NCBI GenBank assembly: GCA_964020085.1
Contig: OZ026597.1
Location: forward strand, 369,901 to 433,900
Direction of reading: 5' to 3'
Origin: Micromussa lordhowensis
Taxonomy: Eukaryota > Cnidaria > Anthozoa > Scleractinia > Lobophylliidae
Length of the DNA: 64,000 nt
Positions 23,301 to 35,800 of this stretch are shown here, one piece after another. Both the position numbers and the translations under genes were made by a program. Within the stretch, counting starts at the first letter, position 1, and every line of letters starts with the position of its first letter. The notes beneath the pieces are model-generated. The model searched no databases. It was not told the DNA's origin and was given only the letters and a program-made list of their open reading frames with translations.

Positions 23301-26300
23301 AATCAACTTGTTTGATTCTAAGAATATGGTTTACTACATGTACATGTATGATGTTCAGTTCCTACATTTTTTATTTATATTTTACAAACTCTGATGCCTG
23401 TAATGAATGTTCACAGTGTTGTAAAAACAAATCAAATTTTATTGTAATTTATAATAATTACTGCACAATAGTATAGATGAGAACAGTTTATAGGATGGAA
23501 TTTTTGTTTGAACCATGCAAGCAAATTTACAGTGATTCTTTCTTTGGGGTGGCAAAATAATGGATTTGTTTACATTCTCAAGGATTTGATTTACCGGTAT
23601 CCAGTTTCATTAATATATAAATTATACCAAACTAAACCATAGGCAAAACTGAACCACAACACACTGTACACACAAACTTGCAAACCAATTATTATAATCC
23701 TGCAAAACTAGCTCCATTGAAACATGGTGCTTGAGCCATACATACATGTACTGCATTTCTCAGGTGTTCTTAGTGTTCTAATAATCACCTAATGTCCATT
23801 TTCCTGAAAGCCTTCAAAGATAAAATAACCTCTACCCTGTCTTGTTTGTATTGCAGGCTATAGAGAAAACAACTTCCCTCCTTTGCCTAAGAAATGCTGC
23901 TGTAAGCCGTGTTTCTTCCACGATATCAGTATTGATATTCCCATTGAGTATCAGAAGACATGCAAAGCACTGTTCTACAGGTGGCAGGGTAAGACATTTC
24001 TTTTCCAGTAAAGACAATATAGTGAGGATTCAATCAATAAACGTGGCTATTTGTACACATCGTCCTAGGCACACTACATGATACCATTTCCTGAATGTGT
24101 TGCTTTTTACAGATAGTTTTGAAGTGATCTTTAACATAATTTTACCCGGCTATCAGACGAAAATTTCTTATTGACATACATGTATATATGATGATTGGTG
24201 TTTCTAACTCACGGTGTAGATTGAGGGTGACTTCCTCTCAGGTTCCTACACAAAGAAACACTTAGTTTGACTTAAAATTTTAAGTCACAACTTTTTTAAG
24301 ACGAAAAAGAACTACAATCCATATACACTGTAACCTTGCACTGACTGGGCGTAGAACCCAGGCCAACGTGACCTCTCATAGCACTGTACCACTATGCTGC
24401 TAGCTGCTAAAACTCCCAAAATTTAAACTACATATAATTAACAGTACTATAAAAGTATAAATTAATATAGAGTTACCCTAACATACAAATGAAAGGTAAC
24501 TGCAAGCAAAATGGAGTGAAACTAACCATAAGCAAAATGGAGTGACACTAACTGCAAGCCAGCCTAACTGTGCTAACTGCTAAAAGCAAACTGATACAGG
24601 TAAACATGTACAGTGGTTCATTAACACGTCTACCTTGTGTAAACAAGATCCAGGCATCCAAACACCCTACTCCACCCAGGAATTATATTTTTCCTGACCA
24701 CAATGTTAATGACCTTTTTCGTTACTAGAAAATGATAAAATTATGGTTACTTAATGTTCTAAATTATGACTTAGTTGTATGCTACAGTACAAGTTCAAAT
24801 CACCATTTAACCTATGATAATACTGTAGCCATGCCATTTGACAGGGTGCAGAAAAAATAACAAATTATGCTTAAATTTTAGGTGAAAAATGCAGAAAGAT
24901 GCTTTGATTATGCAAAACACACTGTACCTTTCAACAGTTAACAAAATTGATGACAAAGCCTTTTGAATGTATTGAGCAACAGTGAAGTGAAAAGCACTTC
25001 AAAGTCTTACCCACAATTTAAACTCCTTCATAGAATGCACATCATTTACATGTATGCCAACTTTGACATAAGCTATGCTTGATCTTTTTATGGTATCTTT
25101 TGACAAGTATTTCTGTATTTCTTCATTTACACAGTTTTTCTGTGGCAGTTTAGCTCATTTCGCATGCAGAATTGTTGCATTCGTGGAACGTTCATAGCTT
25201 AGTAACCAGGCATTTTCCACGGACTAGTTTCCAGGCTCTTTGTTTGAAGTAGGTTGGAACGCCTGGAGGTTAAAAATTTTGCCGCAAACAAACTGGTGTG
25301 TTTTTGTCGCTGTTTTAGGATCAAAACTACTTCAAAATAGTCAATCTCTTTGGATTTTTTGCTTGTGGGGCTGTATGGCAACTGCTTAATTGCTTTATCG
25401 CGGATATGGCACAATTTTTCTCTTTTATGGGGAATAAAGCTCTTATTATGCATCTAGGATGCGGATTTTAGCAAATTATGCAGGTCCGCACCACCGCATC
25501 CTGTCAGATGCCCTGTGTGGCGAATCAGAAAGTAACTCTTACATTTACTGTAGCATTTTAATGGTGCTTTTAAAACTAAAACTAGTTAAAGGTGCATGTG
25601 CGTAATATCGGGGTCTCTGCTTTGTTTGTCTTTCAGTGTACAGTTTTACAATGTTTTTTAACTTCCTCTCTGCCTTTGCCTTGCTTGTCGACAATGCTGA
25701 GCCGATACATGAGGGAGAGACATTTGGACTATCCTTACTCTACCTAGTTGCAAATGTCCCTTTGTCATTTCTTGGGTGGTACCGGCCTTGCTATAATGCA
25801 CTGAAGTAAGTAAGATGTAGAGTTCTTATAGAAGTTCAAGTCAGCAAAATGACAGCCTGAATTTGTTGATCCAGTGGAAACAAAAAGTTGAGAAATGAAA
25901 AATCCTACCGGTGATTATTTTTGCAACATTCAGTGTCTTTCAGATTATTGTTTTTCTAACCACTTCACTTCAAAAATTTACCCAGTATGTTTTAATTCAC
26001 CGTCATACATGTAGGATAGGTTCGCAACCATTTGGTGACAAGCACAAAATGTAGATTTCAGAAGTTTTCTACACAAGCATTTTGATAATATGTCAATTTT
26101 AAAAGTTTAAACTGCAAATTAATGAAATGATTAATTGAAGAATTTGCTATGTCACTAAATGAATTTAAAAAAAATGAAACTGTTTTGAAGGATGGTAAAA
26201 TCTTCAGTAAATCTTTTGGTTAATCAATAACTATCGTTTAAAAAATCAAATGAAATTTAAGGGCCTTATAAATTAAAATGTCTATATTGAAATAGGTTTG

Positions 26301-29300
26301 CAACCAGTTATATTTACCGGTACATTACCAGTAAATTACACTGTAAAATTATTTGTAACACTATTTAAAAAAGAGAGAATTTGTGATTGGCAATTGTGGA
26401 AATTGAGATTAAACTTATTTAGATTAGCATTTGAGAAATTTATAAAATTACTGAGCAAAAAAGTGGAGTTCCGTCCTACATGTATATGACATACAGTACC
26501 AGTAACAAAGTTTGCTGTAGTCTGACTAGAACGGAGTGTTTGAAGGAGTTTTTTTTTATTTCCATTTTCTTGCTTTCGACTTATTCAAGCCATCTATTGC
26601 TGACTTGAGCTTCCTTATTTAACTCTTAGACAGCCTTAGCTTCCCATTACATCTGCTTTTCATTGCAGTGTACTGTTTTGTTCTGTTCTTTAACTTCATA
26701 TCTGCATTGGCCCTTCTGAGCAAAGGATCTGGTGGTAACTCAACAGATGATGGTTCTACATTTGGTTTGTCAGGGTTATATTTAATCGCTAATATTCCCT
26801 TGTCATTCATTGGCTGGTACAGGCCATGTTATCGTGCATTCAAGTAAGTTGGAAATGTACAATGTACTTCAGAGAATTAAGATGTGGGATTGGCAGGAAA
26901 GATGTATTTATTGGTACATGCATGTAGCCACATCAACTGGTGTACTTCTAGTTTTATTCAGAAAATTTTGCATTCCAAAACCAGCTATTATTTTATATCT
27001 GACTCAGTCAGTTACGCTAATTTACAGTGTGCCATATCTTGGCGTCACCAGTCCCCCACCCCGCTTGTAAACCAATTTCTGTTGAACAGTGCCTGTACAG
27101 AAGAGAGGCAATATGAGAGAGAAATGGCTTGCATTCAAGGCCAATGTACAATGCACTAGTTGTGAAGCCCAAGGTTATTAAGCCCTGTTACATTGCAGCA
27201 GCTTATCAAGTGTTCAGAGTCATTATGGGTCATAAGAACAGTGAGCTGAGATTATGTACGATTTGACATTGACTACCTACATAGACTGCTGGCAGTCGTT
27301 TTTTTTCCTAAGGATAACTTAGACAAGTGTTTAACCGTGGCAAACGCAAAAGTACAGTATGGCTGAGTAGGGAATGAGGCTACATGTAGATGTATGCAGT
27401 GCCCATGTCTTGTCCCATTCCTCTTAAGGCTAAACTGTCTTGCCTCACAACCCCTGCTGATTTTCAAGAGAAAATCAGACTACCTGCAGTCTATTAAACA
27501 GGTTCAAATGTAACGAGTGTGTGGGAACTCTCCAACATAGACTCTGATCAGTTGTTGCACTTGTTTGATCAGACCCAATGACCAGTCTGTCTGTGACTGT
27601 GGTTACCTCATATCTGGCAAAACTCATGAAGCATTGTTGTATTTTTCAGGAATGACAGCTCCTTCAGCTACATCATTTTCTTCCTCATCTACTTTCTTCA
27701 CATAGGACTTAATATTTTTTACTGTCTGGGTATTCCTGGTGGAGGATCCTGGTAAGTTGTTCAGTTGGCGGCTGTAGCTGACATATTCACTGTCTTGTTC
27801 CCCACTTAACATAGACTTTAAAATCAACTTTAACCTCAGAAGTATCCCGAAAAACAGAAAGTAACAGTCTACAGGTATTAATTTTAAAGTGAGAGGTGGA
27901 AGTTTCAGAGACATGGAAACTAAACATAAGTGTATGCAGAAAGTTAGAAATATTTACAATTAAACTCGTCGCTAATGATGAGCTTGGGAGCTGGTGCCTA
28001 AAAGGTTAGTGGGTGGCCAAATGCAGCGAGCAAAGAGGAGGTATCCATGGCAACCCTGGAAACGGGAACCTCCCTAAAGGGGCCACTAACCAGCACCGTC
28101 ACACTGAAAAACTCAGTGGAGATACTTACCAGGAAAATACTTACCTGAAAAATACTGTTGCGTGAGTCTGCAACGATTCGCAAGAAGGCACAATTGATCC
28201 GCTATGATCAGCAAGCGAAGCAAACAAAGCACTGATACACTAGCTACAAAGCCCCAAAAGGGCCCTGCGAATCCCCAAATGGCCGCCCCGCGTGTCACAT
28301 ACTGCAATAGGTGACGACCGCTGGCCAACTCGCTGGAGTTTAACCTTGCTTAAATTACATTTAGCCACATTTAACAATATACAATATTATTATTAGGGTG
28401 GGGGGAGGGGTTATGGAGTGGTCACACAAAGCTTTGAGAATCAATAACAATCAAATCTCAAAATCTCAAAAATACAATTACATGCATATAAAGTTCCATT
28501 TTAATTTTAATATTTCGTACATCTGTATAAGGGATTTTTGATTGAACAGAATGCATAATCAATCAATCAGTCAGTCAGTAAATCAATAAAGTCAGTAGTT
28601 CATTGCTAATTAATGATTTTGTTGTCATGTTTAGTGGCTTTATCAATGCAACTGAAGCAGTTCATAACAGTGTCCCAGTGGGTGCTATGATGTTTACGTC
28701 AGGAGCATTGTTCTTAGCTGGTGTCATTGTAGATGTTTTTCTTCTGATCAAGGTAAGTACTGTGGATGTGTCTCCTCTGATATACATGTACCTAACCTTA
28801 TCACAAATTGTAATTCTTGAAGGTGAACTAGGAGGGCTTGTTTATGGAGAGGTGGTAGGTTTTGAAACCTGATGTTAGCTGCACATGAAGTTTGAACTAA
28901 AACAGAAAGGATCAGAGTGTTGTCAGTTCTTCAAAGTGCTAGATTCCATGAAGAATTATTTTTTAATCAAGTAACTCTTGTATTTGCCCTTTGCAGTCAC
29001 AGTTACAGTACTATGTCATTGTTAACTACCGTCGTTATTTACCTATAAGCCAACCTTGGCTATAAGCCAAGACCCTAAACTTAAGAGATATGATGATGGC
29101 CGAGAGCTTTTCATAAAAAAAAATTGGAAAAATCTTGCCATAGCCGAGACCTAAGTTTCCCACATTCTAAGAAATGTTGCTGAAGTTTCCATGGATGCAA
29201 GCGCTCCTCTTAGGAAACATGCTGAAAGTTATTGTGTTTAATTACAAGTTCAATAAAATCACACTTTTTAGTGCAGAATGCAGTAATGGGATGGTTTTGG

Positions 29301-30661
29301 GGGTTGCCTTCCACTAAGGCACTAAGGTGTAAATGTTGATGTTTGTTTAATTAATTCCAATTAATTAATTACCATTGTTGCAGGAGGGTATGGTGGACTA
29401 AGTGTCCACTACATACAACATGTTTCACCTACCTCAATCTATTAATAACCTCAAAGCTACACGTCTGTTTCAGAAAACCCCTTGCTCTCCTTATGGTACT
29501 ACAAGTATTCTCATTAGAACAAAACTAATTTTACTCTAAACGCATGTGCAGATTAGTTACCGTTCATTTCGACTATACATTAGGTAGAAGATACATTTCA
29601 TACGGAATCACACATCAACGTTAAGTGCTTTTCCTTGTGGTAGAACCCAACATGTAAGATGCATGCATTCTAGCATTGTTAGGGCTATACACTCCATTTT
29701 CATCCCCAAAGCCACACAGTGTTTTGTGTCGTGTGACATGACCAAGGACAGCAGTTATTTTTTGGGTAGTGCCACTTAGTCCCTTCTAAGTGCAAAAACG
29801 CTACTGTTACTTTGTGTCTTTTTGAATTACCCCTACATTAGTTCAACAAATATCATCTGCTGTTTTCAAAATGCAATGGTGTGTTTGTCAGGGTTAGATA
29901 AACAAGGGAAATGCATTGCTTCTCTTTAGATGCTTGTTAATTTCTTCTTTTAATCGTCTCTATAAGAGAGACCACAAATTTCCTGAGTTAGTGGCATTAC
30001 AACTTTTCAAAATTTGTAAATTTGTGACACAAGAAACCAACTACACTTAGATATTGCTGCGGACTCCGTGGCACCTAATGAAAGCACAAAACGATTAAAT
30101 CAAACTTTAATCTCGGCTAATTAGTGCTGTTTATCTCCAATACTTGAATCACATCTCAGTTGTATTAATTTTCAGTGGTTTGTGTTGACCAAAAAAAATT
30201 ATGAATGGAAACAACATAACCTTGAATTAAAATACTGTACACACATGAAACAAGCACATTGCTAAGATTATGTCTTATCAAGGTTTCTCTCTGTTTGTAT
30301 TCTGCAATGGGAAAATACAAACCAGGAGTGAACTGGGCAGGGGTTCTGGACCTGTGTGACTATTGTGCCAGAGCTATATTGCAATCTGCACTATCTGAGA
30401 TTGTCTCACTAGTTTAATTGAGAAATTTGTGTTTTAGTCAAACATTTGGTTCTCAGTTTATAGAGGTACAGCGTGGTTATTGTGTATCTTTTACAACTTC
30501 TTTAGGTACACAGGATATACCGCTTGGCCGGAGCAAGCTTCCAGAAGGCACAAGGCGAGTTTGCAAGTGGTGTGGCATCAAATCCGCATGTGCAGAGTGC
30601 AGCCACTGAAGCGGCAGCTGCTGGAGTACGTAATGCCATGACTGGGAACAACAGGAAATGA
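17331..30661 (+). CDS. SCAMP-B, complete secretory carrier-associated membrane protein gene
   Basis: Exons: 17331-17384, 17522-17620, 20626-20733, 21917-21955, 23155-23221, 23857-23988, 25637-25805 (or alternative 26669-26843), 27650-27751, 28635-28752, 30506-30661. The phases close to 347 aa (349 with the alternative exon), near the usual length of about 340. The N-terminus carries three NPF motifs (residues 7-9, 15-17, 37-39), known EH-domain ligands in SCAMPs. These are followed by a Pro-rich segment, a coiled coil (about 90-122), the family hallmark [10 protein letters not shown] with CKPCFF and DIPIEYQ (about 124-155), four membrane segments (about 168-185, 199-218, 228-250, 272-294) and a tail with [11 protein letters not shown]. 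The ATG is the first in good frame before a canonical donor. The intron phases match SCAMP-A exactly, showing tandem gene duplication. Role inferred from family: vesicle recycling and endocytosis. Confidence 0.95.
17621..20625. other. SCAMP-B intron 2
   Basis: 3 kb, AT-rich. It contains the LINE fragment at about 20010-20240 and a (TTC)n tract near 19763-19780. Elsewhere nothing recognised; the open frames are short and without family resemblance. Confidence 0.6.
20005..20245 (+). mobile_element. LINE 3' fragment in SCAMP-B intron 2
   Basis: The frame from 19990 reads through [20 protein letters not shown] and [20 protein letters not shown]. This is the kind of C-terminal tail found after the reverse transcriptase of cnidarian non-LTR elements, and different from the other two fragments. 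Only the tail remains. Confidence 0.6.
20829..21668. mobile_element. DNA transposon with TACCGTATTTACCCGTGTATA ends
   Basis: Left end TACCGTATTTACCCGTGTATA and AGTC; right end CGACTTATACACAGGTATACGGTA is its inverse with one gap. GACTTATACA is repeated near both ends (20893, 21629, 21646). 840 bp, no transposase frame; non-autonomous. In the intron after exon 20626-20733. Confidence 0.75.
21956..23154. other. SCAMP-B intron 4
   Basis: Apart from the Tigger-like MITE it is AT-rich sequence in which I see no gene or structured repeat. Confidence 0.5.
22032..22207. mobile_element. pogo/Tigger-like MITE (second)
   Basis: The right end reads GAACC...CGAGAAATCGGGATTCCACTG (gap mine) followed by TA. 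The left end is a degenerate inverse (CAATATGGAATCCAATTTCTC) preceded by TA. Internal CTCGAACCAA motifs occur in both arms. Same group as 15898-16036. Confidence 0.7.
23989..25636. other. SCAMP-B intron 6 with a possible tRNA-like SINE head
   Basis: On the minus strand around 24410-24335 an AGCATAGTGGTACAGTG segment (A-box-like) is followed by GGGTTCTACGCCC (B-box-like), suggesting a degenerate tRNA-type SINE head. The rest, including an AAAATGGAGTGA direct repeat near 24510 and 24535, is unrecognised. Confidence 0.4.
25637..25805 (+). other. SCAMP-B exon 7a (helix 1-2 exon, upstream version)
   Basis: 169 nt, phase 1 in and phase 2 out, flanked by TTTCAG and GTAAG. It encodes [19 protein letters not shown], an extracytosolic loop with [10 protein letters not shown], and [20 protein letters not shown]. 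It aligns without gaps to the single SCAMP-A exon 9524-9692, so it is the ancestral form. Confidence 0.9.
26669..26843 (+). other. SCAMP-B exon 7b (helix 1-2 exon, downstream alternative version)
   Basis: 175 nt, same phases as 7a, flanked by a good acceptor (CATTGCAG) and GTAAGT donor. It encodes [18 protein letters not shown], a different loop with [12 protein letters not shown] (two residues longer) and [19 protein letters not shown]. Splicing 7a directly to 7b would shift the frame, because 7a ends in phase 2 and 7b begins in phase 1, so the two can only be used alternatively. Both frames are intact, so 7b is not a decayed duplicate. Confidence 0.85.
26844..30505. other. SCAMP-B introns 7-9
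   Basis: AT-rich intronic sequence between exons 27650-27751, 28635-28752 and 30506-30661. A weak inverted pair GGTTAGTGG/CCACTAACC lies at about 28003 and 28083. A TAAGCCAACCTTGGCTATAAGCCAAG repeat (split here: TAAGCCAACC, then GGCTATAAGCCAAG) lies near 29045. No further genes seen. Confidence 0.5.
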
Positions 30662-32889
30662 AGAGCATGTCAGATGATACACAGGAAGTTAGGAAATTAA
30701 TGATAGTGTATGTGTGTAAAAAGATAGGCTGCATACAGAATATGTATCATGCCTGGATACTGGTACATATCTGTCACATAACTTGTTTGGTGAAAAAGGG
30801 GAAATCATTGCATGCCACATTTTCTTAAAGTACATAGAGTGATTAAACAGTGCATTCTGTAGTGCATTGTATTTTAAGGGAGCAGTGTTATGGCTGATCC
30901 CTATTAATTATAAATTTTATAATTCTAAAATAAGTCTGCATAGATTGTCATTTCAGGTTTTGCAAATCTGTACAACCCAGGGCTTTCTTTAATGTTTTCA
31001 ACAGGAGAGCAACTTGTTTTCACTGGCAAGCAAAACGTTTTGATCTGAACTTCTTTATAGGAAAACCTTTCTCTGAATAATTAAACCAGATGGGCAAAGT
31101 CCTCCTCACAGCCTGTCAATTTGCCCGTTGTCCAGCCCTTACTGAAACCACTGGTACAACCTACAGTATTTCGTTTTAGGTTGCATTGTCCCTGTGTTTC
31201 CCTTTGGTTTTGATTTTGGTTAACTGTTGTTTCAAGGCTTCTTCTTTTCAAAAAGGGTTTGATAAATTAAATGGTTACATAGGATGGTATAGGAGTGATC
31301 TTTCCATCGGACAGCAACGGAGGGATTTGAAGCTCCTTATATTTTGAGTAGATTTTACTTTGTTGTTGTGTGTGGATTGTCAATCAGATCCAGATACAGG
31401 CAACTATTCTAACTATCACAGTGAAGTTTATAGATGTAAAATTATGAAGTCAACTTTTATTAAGTTCTTTCTAAGAAGGATTAAAATACAAGTTTGAGTT
31501 TGATATGCAGATCTATAGCATACAATAATTAGGTGTATCCAAACTATAAGGTCATTCGAGTTTTTCTTAAAAAAGTTCTCTATTGAGAACATTACTTTCA
31601 GCATTTTTTTTGCTACTTATACTCAGTGTAGCTTTAAATTATTAAAACTGGACGTCATAAATAGCTTCAGATTATTGGATAAAAATTGAAACGTGCTTCA
31701 GTTTCAAGATGAGAAATTTAGCATCTTCAGTGATGTTCATAAGACAAAATAATGAAACAGTGGTGGTACTTGCAAGCCATATAAAGACCTGGCCCCAGTT
31801 GTTCGAAGGCTAGATAACGTTATCCAGTGGTTAAATGTTAACAAAACAAACTGTGCTATCTGCTGGATAGTGATTTATCTGGTGGATAGCGTATCCACCT
31901 TTCAAACAACCCGGGCCAGACGTGGAAGGTCTTCTGAATCGAGGCGTCCATGTTTAAGCATTCATAAGTTTATAACAGGTATTCAGAGTGATGGTTAAAC
32001 TTGTGGTCAATCATTACCTTGTGTGTGTATTTTGTTAGGGTTGACTGCAATCACAGAAAAGTTAAGTAAACTCAGTTACCAAGCAGATTAAATAAAAGAG
32101 AAACCTTTAATTCAGTTAGAGTAATGTAGTTGTGAAACAGTTTGTACTTGACTGTATAATCTACAGTAATGGAGACTGACAGATCTCGCTCAAGCAGCGA
32201 GAAAAAAATAGTCTGTTAGGTTTCTGTTGTTTCGGCCAACAGGGTTTGTCAAGGTTTTTTATAGTATTAATTATAGCCATCGAAATTCACTTCCTTGCAA
32301 GAGAACTTTACTTTGTGGTCTATATGTGGACACTGTCTCCTTTGCAGTCAATACATGATAGGTCAACTCAGTGTTTCTCCCCACTGATGCCTCAAATGAT
32401 AGTGTTGTCCACTTGAAACAGACTTGGTGATTAGGGTTTGGTTGCTTAAACACCCATGGAACAGAGGTATCATCTCTTTTGGATGTTATACAATGTACAT
32501 ACACAACCTAAACCAGTTGAAGTTTACAGATGTATGTGTTACTACAGTAGAACCGCCGGCCTTACAGCCACCCCAATAAAACAGCTGCCTTGTTACTATG
32601 GCCACTTTTTTCTGGCCCAAACAAATGTTTAGTCAGTTAATATCTTAAAGAACCCCTTTAATACAGCCATGCCATTATTATTAACAGCTTGTGTTTTTGA
32701 AGCCTGTTGGTGGCTGGTTTGAGGGGTTCCACTGTATAATTATTTTATCATGAGAGGGAAAAATTCTATTTCCCATTTTTCAGAAAAGCAGGTGGTGAAT
32801 GATGCACTATAGATGCTCTATAATTGTGATGTATCAAAAGAGTGAACTAAGTCCAATTTATTTCAACAGTCATGTTACATGACTGCTAT
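30662..32889. other. SCAMP-B 3'UTR and convergent intergenic region
   Basis: SCAMP-B and the JmjC gene converge here. An AATAAA at 32091-32096 is a candidate SCAMP-B polyadenylation signal, giving a 3'UTR of about 1.4 kb. On the minus strand AATAAA at 32862-32857 is a candidate signal for the JmjC gene only 28 nt past its stop. No gene seen. Confidence 0.45.
32545..32734. mobile_element. Tigger-like MITE between the convergent genes
   Basis: It starts CAGTAGAACCGCCGG and ends GGGGTTCCACTG with TA on both flanks. Both arms contain a CAGCCACC/GGTGGCTG pair. The ends match the pogo/Tigger pattern (CAGT then GAACC). Confidence 0.7.
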
Positions 32890-35800
32890 TCAAAAATCAG
32901 ATGGCATTTGCTGGATTTCCTTGTACTGAGATGAACCAAGCTTGTTCATAAGTTGTGGCAACTGGTCGACACATCCTCGGTCGTCATAATTTAGGCAGTA
33001 GTCTAAGATGTATCGGATACACCTGTTGGTGTTGTCATCTTCCCAGCACTCGCTGAAATGACACGGACTTTTCTTATTTGTGAAGTCAAAATCGCACGGT
33101 ATCAAATCTTTGTTTTCTGGCTCTCTCAGGTCACTGGGTTTCATTCCCAATTCCTGTGCATAGAAAATTGAGAGAAAAAGAAGGTTCAAGTTCTGTTACT
33201 CACAAACTAAAACCAGCCCAGCTTGCATGACCTGCTTAATTCCAATGATACAGCACAAAATTAGTTGCAATACTTTGCACTCAAGACTACAATATATTAC
33301 CAAGGTAGGGCCAGGGTGGGGAGTGGGGGGGTTTAATACCAGTAAAAGGAATGCTCCCTGGAAATAGTGAAAAACACTCTTGCAGTACCAGGGGTGTGGC
33401 CCTATGAGGTGAATAAAAATACTACCTAATGGATGGAATAAATAATATAATAATTTGCAATACAGTGAATCATACCTCTTCTAAGTGTCCTCCATCACCT
33501 TGTGTCTTGGGTGCATTTTCTATTTTGTCCGTTTCAAACTGGTAATCATTCATGAACATCTGTTGAGCCTTGCACTCAATCCTGGGAGTTATATCACTCA
33601 CATTCTGCACCCATAACTCATATTGAGCTAGAATGTTCCCAAATGAATACTTTTCTGCAAAGGAAGTAGTGAAGACCAGTCACTCTTTCAGTCCAGAGAA
33701 GTTTAGGTAGTAAACTACACCCATAACTGATTCAGTAAAGCCCACATCATGCCAAGAGGTTTGTACAACCAGGGCTATTCCCAGTTTCTGTAGCACTGAA
33801 CAACTACATGTACATGTAGGAGTATTATGTTGTACTACTCTCTTGTTGAATGTAGCCTGCGAAATGCTGATGTATTGTCCCCTCTGGGTCAGAACTTCAT
33901 GCTAGCCCACATATCCATATATGGATAGGACATAACCATATATGGATAAGACAATATGGGAGTGTGCTCTATATGTGGGCTAGCATGAAGTTCTTGCATC
34001 TCCTCTGAGTGACAGGCAGAAATATGTCTGTGTTTGCAGGCAAGTTGAATACTACACCATTGGAGGACTGTAGTTCCAGCAGTACATTTGCCATACCCCA
34101 TTTACATAATTATACACCTGGTTGGAGAGTGACAGAATTAAGTGTCTTCAGTCCACAAATGCGACTCAATGGTGTTAGTTAGTTAGAACTGGACTGCTCG
34201 AGATAGCTAGAGTGCACTGGCCACCATATGCATATCACCCAATCAGGAAGAAAGTGCTCATTATCAACCATCATACATGTCTAAATTATAAGCATAGCAT
34301 CCAAAACATAGATGGCTTTAAGACTTGATAAATGCACCTTGCCCTCTTGTCGATATGTTTGTAAGTCACTACTGTACATGTAATAACAAACCTTATGAAC
34401 TTGACATTTTACAGTACAGACATCAAAGATTGTCAGCAGTCAAAACTAATTCTTAATACATCAATTAGAAAAGTAAACAAACATTATACATGTAACTTAA
34501 ACAGGAGAAAGAAACTCTACAGGGAAAGGAAGGAAAAAGTGGTTTGCACTGAACATATTTTTAGTCGAGCCTGTGCATGCAACAAACACAATGACCGCAA
34601 CAACTACTGTGGTTTAAATTTATTGTTTGTTTGACATGCTTTTACACCAGATTGATTTCTATTTTTCCTTCCGAAAATACTGTGAAGTAATATATCAAAC
34701 ACGAGTGACAGTGTTTCATCGGATATCCAAACACAGAGAAGAGAGTTGAAAATACGACGCGCAGCGGAGTATTTTTGACGAAATTCGAGGTGTTTGGATA
34801 GCCGATGAAACACTGCCTTGAGTGTTTGATATATCTTCTCAATCGAAACAAAAACTAGGGAGTAAACGTAGAAGTAAAATCGTCAAAATCTATGCTAATT
34901 AAGATCGGGTATCCAAACCACCGTCACGGTCATGATTTCCTTTGTTTTAACTTGATGAATTATTAATGAGTTTGAGAAGAATTTTACCCAATCACAAATT
35001 TAAACCATGACAAGGAACAGATGTAACATGCCCTGTTTCTTGGCTTACCATTCTTGAGATAATTAAGCTGCTGAGGAGATGCCACTCGCCCAAACTCTTT
35101 GAAAACTGGCTTAGATTTCCACCACATGGCCACTGCCTGTTGACGCTCAGGTCTAAATTACAAAGAAATATGAGTCAACAATAAATTTTATTATATGGGC
35201 TAACACTCTGTGGGCAGGCAAGGTAGACCGAATCCTGCACTGTGATTGGCTACCTGAGCGGGCAAGATGGTGTATCTTGCCTGCTTGGGATTAACTGCTG
35301 TGTCCCAAAAGAATAAGTCCTTTATTGATGAAGCTCATTTGGTCAAGATGGCTGGCATGGAATTACTGGCCTTGTTTTTTTGTGAGTTTAAAGACCTTGG
35401 TCTTGGGCTCGGTTGATATCCCATATTTAACTCATCAAGCTCACAAAATAATATTTGACTGACCAACTATCACTATCCTGTTAAATACCTTGATACAACT
35501 TGATGCCACCACATCTGTGGGATATAAACAATATCGCCTTCTTCCACCATTGCAGAGTGATATCTGACTTTCATAACATTAGGATATTTCTCCAGGTCAA
35601 CAGCTTGAGGATTGATATCTGAGACACCCAACACCCGTGCTTCATCAGAATAAAGATATGTTGAATACACGGGCGACACCATAAGAACAGCTTTGTGCCC
35701 ATGAATAACACACAGGAGGTTTTCGTCCGTGTCTATGTGAATGGAGGATGACGTCCCCCCTGTACTCATCCAGAAGTATGAAACAAAAAAGAATGAGCTC

